Positions 10,463 through 22,691 of a stretch of DNA of 53,360 nt are shown here, piece after piece. Origin of the DNA: Phallus indusiatus (lineage: Eukaryota > Basidiomycota > Agaricomycetes > Phallales > Phallaceae); the NCBI GenBank assembly GCA_027605045.1, contig JAQFWX010000024.1:655295-708654 (forward strand), given 5' to 3'. Position numbers and translations under genes: made by a program. The notes below the pieces were generated by a model. It saw only the letters and a list, made by a program, of their open reading frames with translations, did no database searches and had not been told where the DNA came from. The number at the start of each line of letters is the position of its first letter. Positions within the stretch are counted from its first letter, which is position 1.

Positions 10463-12627
10463 CTAAGCCATTGCCCCTTCCGAGCGCATGGAACATGTAA
10501 AACCGACATCTAACCATTCTCGCAGTTCACGACCATACCGGATCGTAATAAATAATAGTCTGTTGCAAGCGTCCCAATTAAAAAAAGAGCTTTTAAAGTT
10601 ATTATATGGACTTACAGAAACGCAATCCAAGCAATTGCGCTCGCCAGTGAATTTGTGCCCACGATACCGTACATGTTGACTGTTGGTAATACACCTGCTG
10701 AAACGACGGCGCAAAATGCACTCCTGAAAGCACTAGTAGGTTACGTTGATTAGTGATACAATGGAACAGATCTAATAGAGAAATTGGACATACATACCTA
10801 TAAACAGACATGATTTCGGCACTTTGCGTCCTCAGTACGTCCACGAAATAAGTGGCAGCGGGTGATAGCACGAGATCAACCTACAAGAGGTTTTGATAAG
10901 AAATAGTTAAATCTTCCAAATAAATGAACTACTCACGCCTAGACCATTAAGGAATAGAAAACCCAGAGTTAAACATAACCCCAGGCGTCCAGGAACATAC
11001 ACTGTCGTCAAAGCATACCCGACGAGCGAGAGAGGGAGTAAGAGCAAGGCACCGGGTAAACAAGCTCGAAGTCTATCCTCGGGAACCCATTTGCCCTGAC
11101 GTTTGATACGACCATTGATTACAGCTTTGTCAGCAAGACGACCTGAGATGGCTGCACCGACTGTTTAAATTGTATTAGTAAATACCAGTAAAAAGACTGT
11201 GATAACATACGCACACATGCTTCCGATACCAGAAGGAAAAAAACATGCTCCTATTTGTGCCGGAGTAGTGATTCCATACGCGGGTCCCTATGAAATGATA
11301 CAATACTAGGTTAACCGCGATCACAAATTAACTCAAGATTAACCTACCAGAACAAAGGCTAGTGGCATAGATAAAACTTAAAATTTTTGTAAGGAAAAAA
11401 GGTCAATCAACAAATATAAAACGTTACCATAAAAGGTTGTCAACGCCAAGGAAGCTGATATCGCCTACTCCCAGAAAGCGTGAGAAATTGAAACGGGAGT
11501 GTGTGATACAAAAGTCTTACGACAAATAGAATGGCAGGATTACGAGCGAGACGAAGTGACTTGAATGGACTCAACCAAACCCAGCTTCTAGGATTCAAAA
11601 CCGGGACGGACGAGGATTCTTTCAGTTCTTCTGCCGTCATATAGAAGTCTATACCTCTAGAACCTGGGTGGCTCGTTTCTGGAAAAAAAGCAGAAACAGA
11701 TACGAATGCAACGAAACCCAACAGAAAAATAAAGAATTGCGTGGCGCGCCATGAGAAATATGTTGCGACGAGGCCTCCAAATAATGGAGCCAAAGGTGGG
11801 CCCAACAATATTGCCTAAGGTAAGTTTCATATCGCGAAGGAAAGGAAAGCAAAAGACATTAATTACTCCAAAGAAAACGCCCATTGCTGTGCCGCGCTCT
11901 TCTAGGATGTAGATGTCTGATATAGTAGCAGCTCCGACAGCTAGCACACTACAGAACATTGTCCGGTCAGACAATCGTATATGGATATAAAGAAATTTAC
12001 CAAGAGGCACCGAAAGCCTGCGTACAGCGCCCTAACACGAGTTGTAGAACATCTTGTGAGAGAGCAGAGGCGATGGAACCAACGCAAACCAAGGAAGGGA
12101 CATCATATAAACGGGTCGGCGGCCGTCTAAAAATTTTGAACACGGTCAAGAGAAATCAGATGGGATGAAAGATTCTGGAAGAGAACGCTCACAGAACTCG
12201 GCATATGGTCCCCAAAACAAGTTTCCTAGAGCCAGTGTAAGCACATAGGCACCGACGGTGTAACTGTTAATCATTAATGCCCAGGAGAAACGGAAAAGGA
12301 AATTGAGGAAACCAACTTAATAACGAGCCCAGTAGTTTCAAGATCTTCCGCAATTTGTGGTACGGTAGGTACGAAGCTGCCGGATGCGAATGCTATTGCA
12401 CCCAATGAAAACGAAGAAAGGAGAAATTATTAGCTGTGTTGATCAAGCCCACGTGATTCGAACTCACGTCCGATAATACCAGCCAAAGAGATCAAGACGG
12501 TAATATTGCGTTTCTGCCTCGCTGTAAACCGCTCATACATATCAAGTGGTGGTAGAGAAGCTAAAGAACCACTGGTGGTCATGAGCGCGCTGGGCTCGAC
12601 CCTGAGTAGCGAGTCTCTTTCTGACAT
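10463..12627 (-). pseudogene. MFS transporter (DHA1-like), one frameshift; paralogue of 20581-22691
   Basis: Twelve-helix major facilitator of the multidrug/H+ antiporter type. Start MSERDSLLRVEP at 12627 (exon 1 12627-12468), then exons 12392-12317 and 12263-12193 with the same lengths as the intact paralogue. Signature pieces are NYTVGAYVLTLALGNLFWGP, AVGAATISDIYILEERGTAMG, FFPETSHPGSRGIDF and RSWVWLSPFKSLRLARNP. The last exon ends at 10463. Every exon can be joined except the fourth: at about 12091 one base is missing after YMMSLP, where the paralogue has a further codon base, shifting the frame into a stop. Everything downstream is intact, so this is either a very young pseudogene or a sequencing error. 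Confidence 0.82.
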
Positions 12628-13002
12628 CAATGATGGACGTGCGACGAAATGAGGAGTTTGGGATTGGCCGGAGGGCGGGTGAGAGCTGTGTAGGACTGAT
12701 AAAGTGATTCTGACTTGAGCGAGAAATGCGTCGTCGAGAGGCGTGCATGCGGGTGCTCATTGTTATATACTACAAGTTCTTGTCGTTTGCGGAGCCCGTG
12801 AAAAAAAAGTACGTAAATTGAAAGAAGAGTAAAAAGACCTCGTTGCAGACCGCAAATCGCAAAGCGAGATACAGATCTCTGACCTGGAAGCTGCCGCCTT
12901 TAGCAAGAGTTTTGCCGATGTTTCATGTGGGGTGCGCTCGCAAAGCATGTTCGTTTGGTGGTCGGGCATACGGGTCATTATAGAAGGGGTGAAGACAAAC
13001 TA
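12628..13002. other. upstream region of the MFS copy
   Basis: Upstream of the minus-strand MFS start; promoter expected. Short ORFs only. Confidence 0.4.
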
Positions 13003-13520
13003 AATATCGACTCAACATTACGGCGCGCCTTGGATATACATGCTGAGTATGCCTGCTGTTGACTCGACGTTCATTGTGCATGTAAAGGTGACATGAAACG
13101 CGGGTCCAAGGGTTGAATAAAATTAAATTAAAATAAAATAAGACACGTGACAATAATTGTGCGCGATGGACCATGGATACCCTTGGATACCATAGAGCGG
13201 CAACGGAGACGATTATGTATTAGGACTTGAGTTCTCTTACCGATGCCAACAGATGCCAACATATGCCAACATATGCCAACGGTGCCAGCGATATAGACGC
13301 GGACAAGTGTGGGAGTAATCGAAGACACATAGACCCTGCCAACCCCTGCCATCCTCTGCCATCCCTCCGAAGGTCAATGTTCGTAGTTCATCAGCAGCGA
13401 CCAGAACGAGACTGGTAGAATAATTGTCTCAAAAGAAACATTATGACTCCCTCGAACAGGGTGCCAGGGGATGCCTTGAAGCTTGGAGCAGTGATGTCGA
13501 TGAAGGACATTGATGTGACT
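13003..13520. repeat. direct repeat, copy 1 (~0.5 kb)
   Basis: Recognisably the same sequence as 16224-16775. Shared blocks are actcaacattac, ggcgcgccttgg, acgcgggtccaag, gcgcgatggaccat, then a nearly identical ~64-bp core at 13193-13256 (atagagcggcaacg to acagatgc), gtgtgggagtaatcgaagac, and a tail around gaacgagac. Copy 1 holds an expanded run of a 9-bp unit (atgccaaca-like, 13247-13288) reduced to about one unit in copy 2. No clear TG...CA ends or target duplication are visible, so its class is open. Confidence 0.8.
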
Positions 13521-14123
13521 GACTGATGTGACACCGGCGCTAGCCGAACGAGCAAATCTCAATCTGAGTTTTCAACGTTAAACATCTACGTCGAATATTT
13601 CGCGCTCTGAATTTATCTTATATCAGATAACAGAGACCATGTTGGAGGAAATAGTGATCGAGTATGAGTCGAATAATTTGTGAGTCATCTGTCACTCGTG
13701 GCTGAAGGGATAGACTTTTAAGTAATTTTAGCAAGTAAACCAAGACGGTCGCGTTCGGAAAGTCCTTTTTTCGCGAAATCATGGGAGTACTTGAACCTGG
13801 AATTGGATATTTACAACTGTTTTCATAATCCCATGAGCTGAGAGTCAAAACTTAATTGAGCTTGTCGAAAATAAACTTGTAGTCTTGGGCGGATGAATGA
13901 AAACTTCATTCCTCGAACGTATGAATCACTCGTTCCTCAACTGACACACTCATAACTCAGCTCATTCAATATCAGAACGTTAGGTTTGATCGTTTTTACT
14001 TATCCAGGAGCCTCAAATCTCCCGACAGCCAGTTCCCTACCAGTCAAAAGTCATTGCATTATTATAAAAGGACTCAAAACATTTCTATTCCCACCGTAGT
14101 ATCATATTTACGCCTTCAAATAC
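13521..14123. other. non-coding spacer
   Basis: No gene seen. Contains near-palindromic stretches around gaatgaaaacttcattcc (13893-13910), with ttcattc echoes. Confidence 0.4.
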
Positions 14124-14783
14124 CATGATGCATCGTATGTTCATGATAGATGGCTGCTCCGTGCAATATTCTTTCTATTATCCCCTCACAAGTTGACTAT
14201 TGCCGCTCGTGTTCATTCAGTATGGAACTTATGTGCTATTTCGCTTTTATGGAAAAACGCCAGTCGTACTACTCTCGAACTTCAAAATGCGGTGGAAATT
14301 GGACCATCGTATTTCGGTCATTAGGAGACGGCTCGTGCAAGTGCGACGGATGTGGCCTGGTAAGCTTACAGCTGATTACTTTATCGTATAACATTTGACT
14401 TATCCTGAATCCATAAACATGTATAAATCGTGTCGCCCGAGGACTATGAATTCCCCAATTTTTTCGACTACGCCCAAATGGCGATTGCCGCCTGCCGGAT
14501 CGTGGACGAAATAAGATATGGCTTTCAGATACCTGAGGAAGTCATTCCTTACGTGCTGCGCGCCGCGAAAAGAAATCATATGTTGGATATTGTGGCTTAC
14601 ATGGAGAACGGCCGATACCGTGTCCGAATTCGTGCACTAAATCCGGCTCTATATAAGGAGGAAACTGATGAGGTGCTGGACTCTTTGTCGGATTTCTTCA
14701 AGATCACTGTCGATGGGTATGAATGGGATGGTTCCGACAATGGGTACGAGTCGGACGATTCAGAAGATACGATGGAGCTTTAA
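14124..14783 (+). CDS. small uncharacterised acidic protein, at least two exons
   Basis: The final exon begins after an acceptor at about 14441 (gcccgag) with DYEFPNFFDYAQMAIAACR and ends at 14783 with an acidic tail (GYESDDSEDTMEL). The previous exon (about 14220-14358) reads YGTYVLFRFYGKTPVVLL and ends VRRMWP at a gtaagc donor. The first exon probably starts at an ATG near 14124 (MHRMFMIDG), but the intron linking it would be only ~29 nt, so the N-terminus is uncertain. Resembles the many short BTB-like or unknown proteins of mushroom genomes only in size. No domain can be named. Confidence 0.5.
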
Positions 14784-15117
14784 GGGGAAAAAATTAGAGA
14801 GCTTAAATAGAAATTCTGAATGTGAGCCACGAAAAAGGGATAAAGAGTTGCATACGTTGCGCTTGAACATGACAGATAAATGAAAAGTGATCTCACATGG
14901 TCTTGATTGGTGGATTTAGGAGAATAAAGAATGTGTTACAGGTTAGATGTGCAAGTAAACAAAGGAACTTGGAATTGAGAACAAGCGAGAGCGTTAGAAC
15001 GAAGACAAGGAGTAATTTTTTGACAAAATAATTAGTTTTTGAATTCCCTAGAGGGTTTTCATTGCTACGAGTACAATATGCATTTCGTTCATCTGTACAA
15101 TGATAAAAACACAAGTG

Positions 15118-15748
15118 TTATTCATCAATTTAACATTAATGATCGTCCAGGCTGTCTTAGGTTTAATCCCACGCTTAGCATCCTTAGGACGAGTGAACTG
15201 ATTCCATAACAGCCAAAGATCCTGGAAAGCAAAGTTGTACGCTGAAAAGGGTCAGAGTCAATCAGTGATTAGATTTTTTGTAGGAGTACATACGCCATTT
15301 GCAATTGTCGAAGCCATAATATGCTGGAGCGAAGATAGCTATTGAAGATATCTCTGCTTTAGACAATTCTTTCGCTATAAGTCAACCGTTTAACATCCGC
15401 CAACCAAAAGTTAACGTAGTCTACGAGAAATATTGTTCGGAGTCTTACCTTGAGTCTTTAGGAGCCGGGGCCAGATTTACCACCTTTGGCATTCCGCTTG
15501 ATACAACGACGTGCAAGACTCTCAATGATACTCTTCTTGCATTCATAAATCTTTCGCAGTGTATGAAATTGTTCCGTGAACATGAGGACGTAAGTGATGA
15601 TAATGTCGTCAAAGCTAAAGTCAGAAGCTAAAGAAAGTATGTCAATATCGTACTCAGTCAACGGGTCTGAAACAAAAACACTGACACCAAGTATATTGCG
15701 ATTCAGACGTCTGCTTAAGGAACTGTACAACATCGCCTCATTGCTCAT
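15118..15748 (-). CDS. uncharacterised protein, probably two or more exons
   Basis: Starts at MSNEAMLYSSLSRRLNRN (ATG at 15748). The exon carries DIDILSLASDFSFDDIIITY and ECKKSIIESLARRCIKR and would stop just after GKSGPGS near 15458 unless spliced earlier. A second coding-like exon at about 15245-15120 on the same strand reads YNFAFQDLWLLWNQFTRPK and KTAWTIINVKLMNNTC. The pieces look like one gene but the joining intron was not resolved. No family recognised. Confidence 0.45.
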
Positions 15749-16223
15749 GATCAAGATCCACTACACCCCATGAGAACGTTGACTCCGTAATGGAATGAAC
15801 ATGAACAGTTCAGCGTTCTCAATGATCCTGGACTTGCGCCGCGCAAACCGAGCCGCTTTCTGCCGTTCTCTATAATCCTTCCAACTAGTTTTTGAATGAG
15901 TGAGTGACGTCGAATTGAAACAAGAGGGTAAGAAGATGAAACCGACCTCAGCGCAACTGCAATGCTAGAAGTTGGTTCATCAGTCCGAAACGCAATTGGG
16001 GCGCAGGCTCAGCCTGCCGTTCCGGTGCCGCTGAAGAAGTCAGCTCTCCAACACTGTCATGCATCTCTGTTCCCTCGGGGGATTCATGAAGTACCGATTT
16101 GTTACATAGTGAGTTTGTCTTCATATGTGTTGAGGCAGATGATGGCAATTGCACAATGCCAGTTCGGCGCTGAACAAAGCCACTTTCAGCCTCCGACATC
16201 CCATTGGAAAGCAACTTGCCAAG

Positions 16224-16775
16224 ACTATACTCAACATTACAAAGGACGTGCATCTCGGCGCGCCTTGGATGTTTAGGCTGGGTACGCCTGCTGTTGGTTC
16301 CACGTCTATTAGTGTGTAAAGGTTAACGCGGGTCCAAGTAAGAGTAGAAAAAATAAAATAAAACACGTGATAATCATTGTGCGCGATGGACCATTGGGCC
16401 ATGGTTTACCATAGAGCGGCAACGAAGACGATTATGTATTAGGACTTGAGTTCTCTTACCGATGCCAACAGATGCAGCGATATGGACGCGAAAAAGTGTG
16501 GGAGTAATCGAAGACATCATAAACTTTGTCACATTTCCACATCAGTCCGGCCATCCCCTGTCATCCCTCCGATGTTTCAAGATTTCAACGTTCGTAGCTC
16601 ATCAGCGAGCAGAACGAGATCCTAGCAGAATAATGTCTCAACGGAAAAACTATGACCCCTCGAACGTGCCAGCCGCAGAGCCGCCGGAATGTGACATTGG
16701 GTGAGTCACGGTTTGGTCCCCCAAAGCAACTGCCAGGGAGCGCGTGCGTGTTGATGCACTGATGTCGTGCGCGGA
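16224..16775. repeat. direct repeat, copy 2 (~0.55 kb)
   Basis: Second copy of the repeat at 13003-13520, same orientation, about 3.2 kb away. It lies immediately upstream of the GPC1 start and therefore probably overlaps its promoter. Relative to copy 1 it has a 17-bp insertion before ggcgcgcc and a shortened 9-bp tandem run. A short ORF starting MSQRKNYDPS inside is not conserved in copy 1. Confidence 0.8.
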
Positions 16776-16901
16776 CGCATCTTTTAGTCTCCCTCCTATC
16801 CATACCTTTAATCTTTCTCCTATCTCAACAAAAAATTGACTCGTCCTTTTTCACAAACGCTGCGTTATCTCTCTACCTTATAGGACCTAGGTTTGGACAC
16901 G

Positions 16902-18863
16902 ATGGTCGTCTCTATATCGGAACCCCCATCCCCGCGTCCTCGCTCTTCCTCCATTCCATCTTTAAGTTCTCGAGCTCCCGCAACTCCAAACATGACTCAA
17001 TTCTCCCTACCCTTTGAAAGATTCCGCAAAGATGAGTTAGGATGGACTACAGGATTTACCTTGCTAGGTATGGCGACTTGTTTTGCTTGTTGTCCGTTTT
17101 ACTTGTCTTAAGCCCTTATGATATAGACACGATTGAAACGTACTTTGACTCGCGAATAGACCTCCTTGAAAGACAGTTGAAGAAGCAAAGCGATAAACTC
17201 AAGATACGTGCCGAAGAGGCTCTGAGACGTACGCCTATGGGAGAGTTCCGTTATTCTGTCGACTTGGAGAAGGAGATGCAAAAGTTCAAAGTGAAGGTAG
17301 ATCCTCGCTTACTTACATTTTCTTGGAAAATAGTCTTAACAAACATGAAAAGGTGTCCGATCGTATGACGAAACTTTCCGTGACCTGGCAATCAACAAAG
17401 GTCGTTCGCACTCGAGAAAAGATTTCCTTCTTCCTAGGTGTTAATGCTGTGGCCTTGTCAGCTCTCATGTTTGGTATAGCTCCAGAGTTCGTACAGCATC
17501 TTATCTCCCTTACTTTTGTTTTTGAACGTATATCACTAGATGGGTTCATATCGCGTATACCATTGGGGCTCTTTGTCTCATTCCTCTTCGATGGTACACT
17601 TACAAACGAAAAGCCTGGCACTACTTTTTATTCGATTTATGTTATTATGCAAACATTATATGTCTAATCTACATCTGGTTCCTGCCATCCAGCACCACAA
17701 TGCTGATTGCGTCATATTGTCTTGCACACGGCTCGCTTGCTAGCGCTGTCATAACGTGGCGCAATAGTCTTGTCTTTCATGACGCGGACAAGGTTACCTC
17801 CCTTTTTATTCACTTGTATCCTCCTTTTACTTTTACAATCATCCGGTAAGAAACAATTTGTGTTTAATAATAGTTTACGCCCTCATCTTACCTGATGCTG
17901 TTCGTAATTCCAGACATTTCTATCCGAATTCGTACATGCGTTTCCCAGCCTTGGCGAAATTACCACATCTAAATGGTCCGAAGGCGTTACTAATCAGCGG
18001 TATCACATGTAATGTCGTCTCATTGTGTAAATCACTCAAATGCCTCTCATGTCATATTTATGCAGATATTGTATGGCAAGCGCTCTATTGGAAATTCCTT
18101 CTAGTGGATCGTCGGCAAAAAATTGAATCAGGCTTAAGAACCACTTCATTTTCGTGGCTACTAAACGATAAACGGGGCGCTATTGGTAGGGCACTATCAT
18201 CCGTTAAACCTGACAATAGGGAGCCCGCTTTCATGGCCGGTCAATTATGTGAAACAAGTTCTATTTTCCGATAATACACCTTTTCTAATACTGTTCTTCT
18301 ATAGTGTATTCTATGATCACCGAATTGCCCGCTATATATATTCTCTATGATAGTCCCTTTTGGAGTGGCGTTTTCTTGTGGATTATATTTGCAGTCAGCG
18401 TCTGGAATGGCGGTGGCTTTTACATTGAGGTGTTTGGACGAAAGTACGCATTCGTCCACAGTTTACTCGTCTAGGCTTTCTACTAATATCCTTTAGGTTC
18501 GAACGAGAACTGGAGGCTTTACGCAAAGAACTGGCAGACGCAACTTCATCATCTCGACCGAGTACTGCAATGTCCACAAGCTCAATGCCTGTCGAGCCTT
18601 TACTGGATTCCGGACGAACATCTCCAAGTCCGGCACATACCGACGAGTATTATGGTCCCGGAGGTGCTGAAATTGTCAGTCATCCCGGAACCCCGTCACA
18701 ACATGGGTCACCCGTAGACCATAAAGCCGAATTAGATTTGGATTCGTTAGAAGGAAATCTACAATCAACATTATTGTCGTTGGATGACAGAGATAGAGGC
18801 ATGAGCGATACAGGCTGGTCTAATGATAATAACGGCTATGACGACGATAAGAAAAATATTTGA
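16902..18863 (+). CDS. GPC1: glycerophosphocholine acyltransferase 1 (GPC1, DUF2838 family)
   Basis: Integral ER membrane enzyme that transfers an acyl group from acyl-CoA to glycerophosphocholine, giving lysophosphatidylcholine in phospholipid remodelling. Start MVVSISEPPSPRPRS (Ser/Pro-rich tail), then a coiled segment DTIETYFDSRIDLLERQLKK, FFLGVNAVALSALMFGIAPE, RWYTYKRKAWHYFLFDLCYY, HGSLASAVITWRNSLVFHD, LFIHLYPPFTFTIIR, RHFYPNSYMRFPAL, IVWQALYWKFLLVDRRQKIE, SFSWLLNDKRGAIGRA and WNGGGFYIEVFGRKFEREL: the conserved order of the family, with several membrane helices. The C-terminus is Ser/Asp-rich and low complexity. Introns join in phase (for example acceptor before VSDRMTKL, and APE|WVHIAYTIG), so the gene is intact. 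Confidence 0.92.
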
Positions 18864-20580
18864 GTGGGGCTTGGAACAACGCTCCATTGAGCTTTAAATG
18901 GGTAAGATATTTACTTATGATTTCATGATGAACTGAAGTTGGTTCTTTTTCAGAAACGTTTGTTTGTGTATTTTTAACATGTGGTGTCCGAACCGTCTCT
19001 ATTTGACGTATCATCCCTAAGCTAGCTATACTTCACTTAAAACAGTGCTTCGAACTTCTCTTTTCACTGTCCTACCATTATGGAACTTTTTGTATGTTAT
19101 GAATGTTAATGACGTAGTAATGTTACCTTTAGAAACCTTCGCTACTTGCGTCTTGCGATCATCATTCTACTCAGGCTCCAACTCGTTGATTGATTATAAT
19201 GTATATCAAAAAAGGCCCCTATCTCTCTCACAGACCAAAAAGGGTTAAAAGCGGAGAGGATCTGAATTGGAGTTTCAACACAATTCAGATGTACGTGATT
19301 AACGATCCAATCACAATGTCTTATATCATATATCAACCCTGGCCGGGATGCGTACAATATGGTTCTCATTCACACCAAGTCCTCTCACATGTTCGCCGCG
19401 AATGGGGCGTTGTTTTCTATCTAAAATATTTAAAGCCACGGAAAGGTCCATTTTTGATATTGGCGAAAACACCCACGGCGTTTGTTCTTGTCCATTGCCG
19501 GGTATTTTAGAGTTTCAGACACACGACTTTGAATCAGGTTCGTATAGTATTTACCAGAGAGGTAGCAAGTTTCCCTTCTGGTTCTTCCGAGCCCGCCATC
19601 AAGAGGAATGCTCACCTTGTATTCCGGGATAAATGCGTTATGCTAATCACTTCCTTTTACCGTTAGGCCGACTCATCGGGAGCAAAGCTACTATCCATAC
19701 GATGATGTATACAACATGAATTATAGGTCAGATGTCATCATCGCCACGTATCAAATGAGCTGTGTACGGTGTGGGTATCTTGTTTTACTTTCGGAGTCAC
19801 CCACTTCGTGCCACCGAAAATATATTGCAAAAAGCGTCCATAAATTCTATTTGGTGTTGTGTTTTTGAATTGGCCATTGTTTGCTTCGGTATTTGTCGAA
19901 GTGTAGTCATCAAGCTATCTTGGCCTGGAAGAACATCTTGACAGTTCTAATTGAAATCGGTCTCAACCGATGTCAATCGGCGGGACCAGAAGAGTCTGAG
20001 CCAGCTCACTCACCAGACTGTCACAGACCTGTTTTAGGACCGTTCTCATGCCGTATCACTGGTGCGTATGTATCTGTGGCTCTTCTTCTATATAATACAG
20101 AAATAATTCAATTCATCGCCTCTTAATTTTCAGTAATACTGACTTCTTCGGACCGAGTCATTAAAAATTCAGCGTTTAATCCTATTTTCAATGACTGGAC
20201 GTCTGGGCTTACGGCTGAAGAGACGGCTTCAAGTTGTATCTCTATTAAGTTTCAGCTTTGTTTTTGGTTCTGCAGAAACCTTCAAGTTGTCATGCTCAGA
20301 AACTCAACTGTGGCATGTTAAATGATGTCAAGCACCAACAGTTTTGATGAAGCAGGAGTTTACCTGTCTGATATCAAATTTTTCCGAAAGACATATCGTA
20401 ACATGGTGGTGCCGTTTTTATCGCATTTAAACGCCTCTTCGTAAGCACCGGCCGATGGCGTTCAATTCAATGACTCCATACATCTCTAGGGCGATCTTAA
20501 AAGGCTGACATACGAGTCCCAGACAGAACTCCTCTATCCCTCCCCCTAACCCTCCATTTCCTAGTTCATCTGGCTTCCCT
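18864..20580. other. 1.7 kb without a recognised gene
   Basis: AT-rich DNA with small unrelated ORFs (19190-19510 is the longest, no motif). Several weak inverted motifs. The right end should contain the promoter of the MFS gene. Confidence 0.45.
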
Positions 20581-22691
20581 ATGTCATCTGAACGTACTCC
20601 ATTGCTTCAAAACCCTAACAAGGTTCTTGATCCTTATGACCGATTTACACGTCAAAAAAAGAAAGTCATTACAGCCGTTATTTCACTAGCCGGAATCATC
20701 GCTCGTACGTTTTCTTTTCCTGGCCAGTAGAGTTTTCGGAAGTAACCTCTCCGCAATCGTAGCTTTCGCCTCCGGATGTTTTATCCCCACGATTCCTCAG
20801 ATCGCGGGAGATTTGAATACTACGGGGGAGGTTGTCAAGTGAGTCCTTGCGTTTCTTTCTTTGATCAGTTTCTGACAGTCATTGTGTTCGCGATCGCAGC
20901 TACACCGTAGGCGCTTACATTTTTTTTATAGCAGTCGGAAATTTAGTTTGGGCGCCCTATGCTGAATTCTGTTCGTTGCTTCATTTTCGATCTTGCTGCC
21001 ACTTCCTGGTACTTACTTCGCCCTGCTAGATGGACGCCAGCCTGTATATCTATCCTCTCTTCCTATGGTTGCTCTCGGATCTGTCATCACTGCATGTGCT
21101 CAGTCTATTACCGTATTAGTTATTGGTCGATGTATACAAGCCTTCGGAGCCTCTTGGTCAGTTATTCAATGAATCAAAATTACTGTTTCCTAATTACGCG
21201 TAGTGTACAAGCTGTTGGTGCTGCTTCTATATCTGATATATATCGACTAGAGGAGCGAGGGACAGGAATGGGTATTTTCTTCGCGGTGTGTAGAAGATGT
21301 CTCCTTACGACACCTCGAGTCTGATCAACTTGTCAGGCTATTTTACTTGGTTTACCTCTCGCTCCAATGGTTGGCGGTGCACTCGCAACCTATGCTTCAT
21401 GGCGTGTCATGCAACTTCTTCTCGCCGTAATGGGATTGGGAATCGCAGCGATCGTTTTGATATACCTTCCCGAGACGAGTCACCCTGGAGCTAGAGGCTT
21501 GGACAAGCTCCTGGCACAAGAGAGAGCGAAAAACATGGAGAACGGAACGAATCGTTCAGACGATGACGAAAACCAGTCAAAAGAAGCTTGGCGATGGGTC
21601 TGGTTGAGCCCGTTCTCAACTTTGACATTGTTGAAAAGTCCCGTTATTCTTCTATTGGTAAGAACAAAAAGCAAACCAACCACTGTTGTGTTCTGATCCC
21701 TTCATTCCTATGTAAGGTCCTTTCTTCGGCATTTGCACTTATGACGTATTATGGTAAGTAGACCCTTGATATTGAAAGAATATGCATGGTGACGGTATTT
21801 TAGGCCTAGTTGTCCCACTGGCTTTTACACTAGTCAGTTCATTTTTCTCTGACAACGATGAACAAATACTAAAGCTACACTGGGTAGGGAGATGCATACG
21901 GCTTTGAATCACCTGCAGCCATAGGGTTGTGCTTCCTTCCAGCCGGAGTCGGAAACATGGGTTTGAATTATTTACTTTTTGTTTCTGTACAAACATTCTT
22001 AATCCTTTTTACAGTCGGGGCCACTGTTGCAGGAAGGCTGGCCGATATCGCCATCATACGTGGCAAAAAACAACGACAAGGCGCGTGGTATCCGGAAGAC
22101 AGACTCAAGGCTACCATTCCCGGCTGCCTTGTTTTACTTCCTGCTTCTTTGATGATTTTCGCACTTACGGTCACATACGTTCCTGGGAAAGTTGGTTTAA
22201 CTATTTCTTTGATATGTCTATTTTTCAGTGGAGTGGGGGTACGTGTGCTACATTTCATTCCACCTTCCCACTTTGGTTGACTGATACGAAAAAATGCAGA
22301 TTGATACAGTTCTTGCCCCATCGGCAACGTATCTCGTCGACATCGTCCGTCACCGAGGAGCGGAAGCCATGGCCGTATCAGGGTATGAATGAGGGAAGCT
22401 TCGGGATTATTTTACTTACTGATTTATCCTTTTCTTTCATGTGTAGTGCCTTCCGTCATGTATTCAGTGCCGTCTCGTCCGCTGCAGTTCTCCCAGTTGT
22501 AAATTCCACGAGTGTTATCGTCGCAAACGGCATTATGACCGTATGCGCTTGGATAGCTTTCGGGTACGTATCGTAATCAAAGTTTTTATCAAAGACATAA
22601 CTGACGTCACTCATTATACAGGTTACTGGTTTTATTGATCATCAATGGAGACCGCTTCCGGGCTTTGGTCGATATTGGTTATACAACTTAG
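20581..22691 (+). CDS. MFS transporter (DHA1-like multidrug/efflux), complete, 13 exons
   Basis: Proton-driven efflux permease of the plasma membrane, 477 aa. Exons 20581-20704, 20763-20838, 20900-20970, 21030-21156, 21204-21285, 21337-21657, 21717-21753, 21804-21832, 21888-21960, 22015-22238, 22300-22382, 22447-22563 and 22622-22691 all join in phase with GT-AG borders. Family signatures are the N-terminal YDRFTRQKKKVITAVISLAG, NYTVGAYIFFIAVGNLVWAP, the loop 2-3 motif EFYGRQPVYL (G-R-x-P), motif C-like AVGAASISDIYRLEERGTGMG and YLPETSHPGARGLDK before the central loop. The central loop is charged (ENGTNRSDDDENQSKEAWR). It is the intact partner of the frameshifted copy at 10463-12627 and is divergently oriented to it. 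Substrate unknown. Confidence 0.93.

Noticed and set aside
12455..12475. T-arm-like sequence (cgtga-gttcgaa-tcacg) suggesting a tRNA
   Set aside because: It lies in intron 1 of the MFS copy. No acceptor, D or anticodon stems can be paired around it; chance palindrome.
13247..13288. Repeated atgccaac units as a CRISPR-like array
   Set aside because: Units are contiguous 9-bp tandem repeats without spacers, in a eukaryotic genome; a simple minisatellite.
16634..16704. Short ORF MSQRKNYDPS as a gene start in the direct repeat
   Set aside because: The equivalent place in copy 1 is out of frame and lacks the ATG; not conserved.
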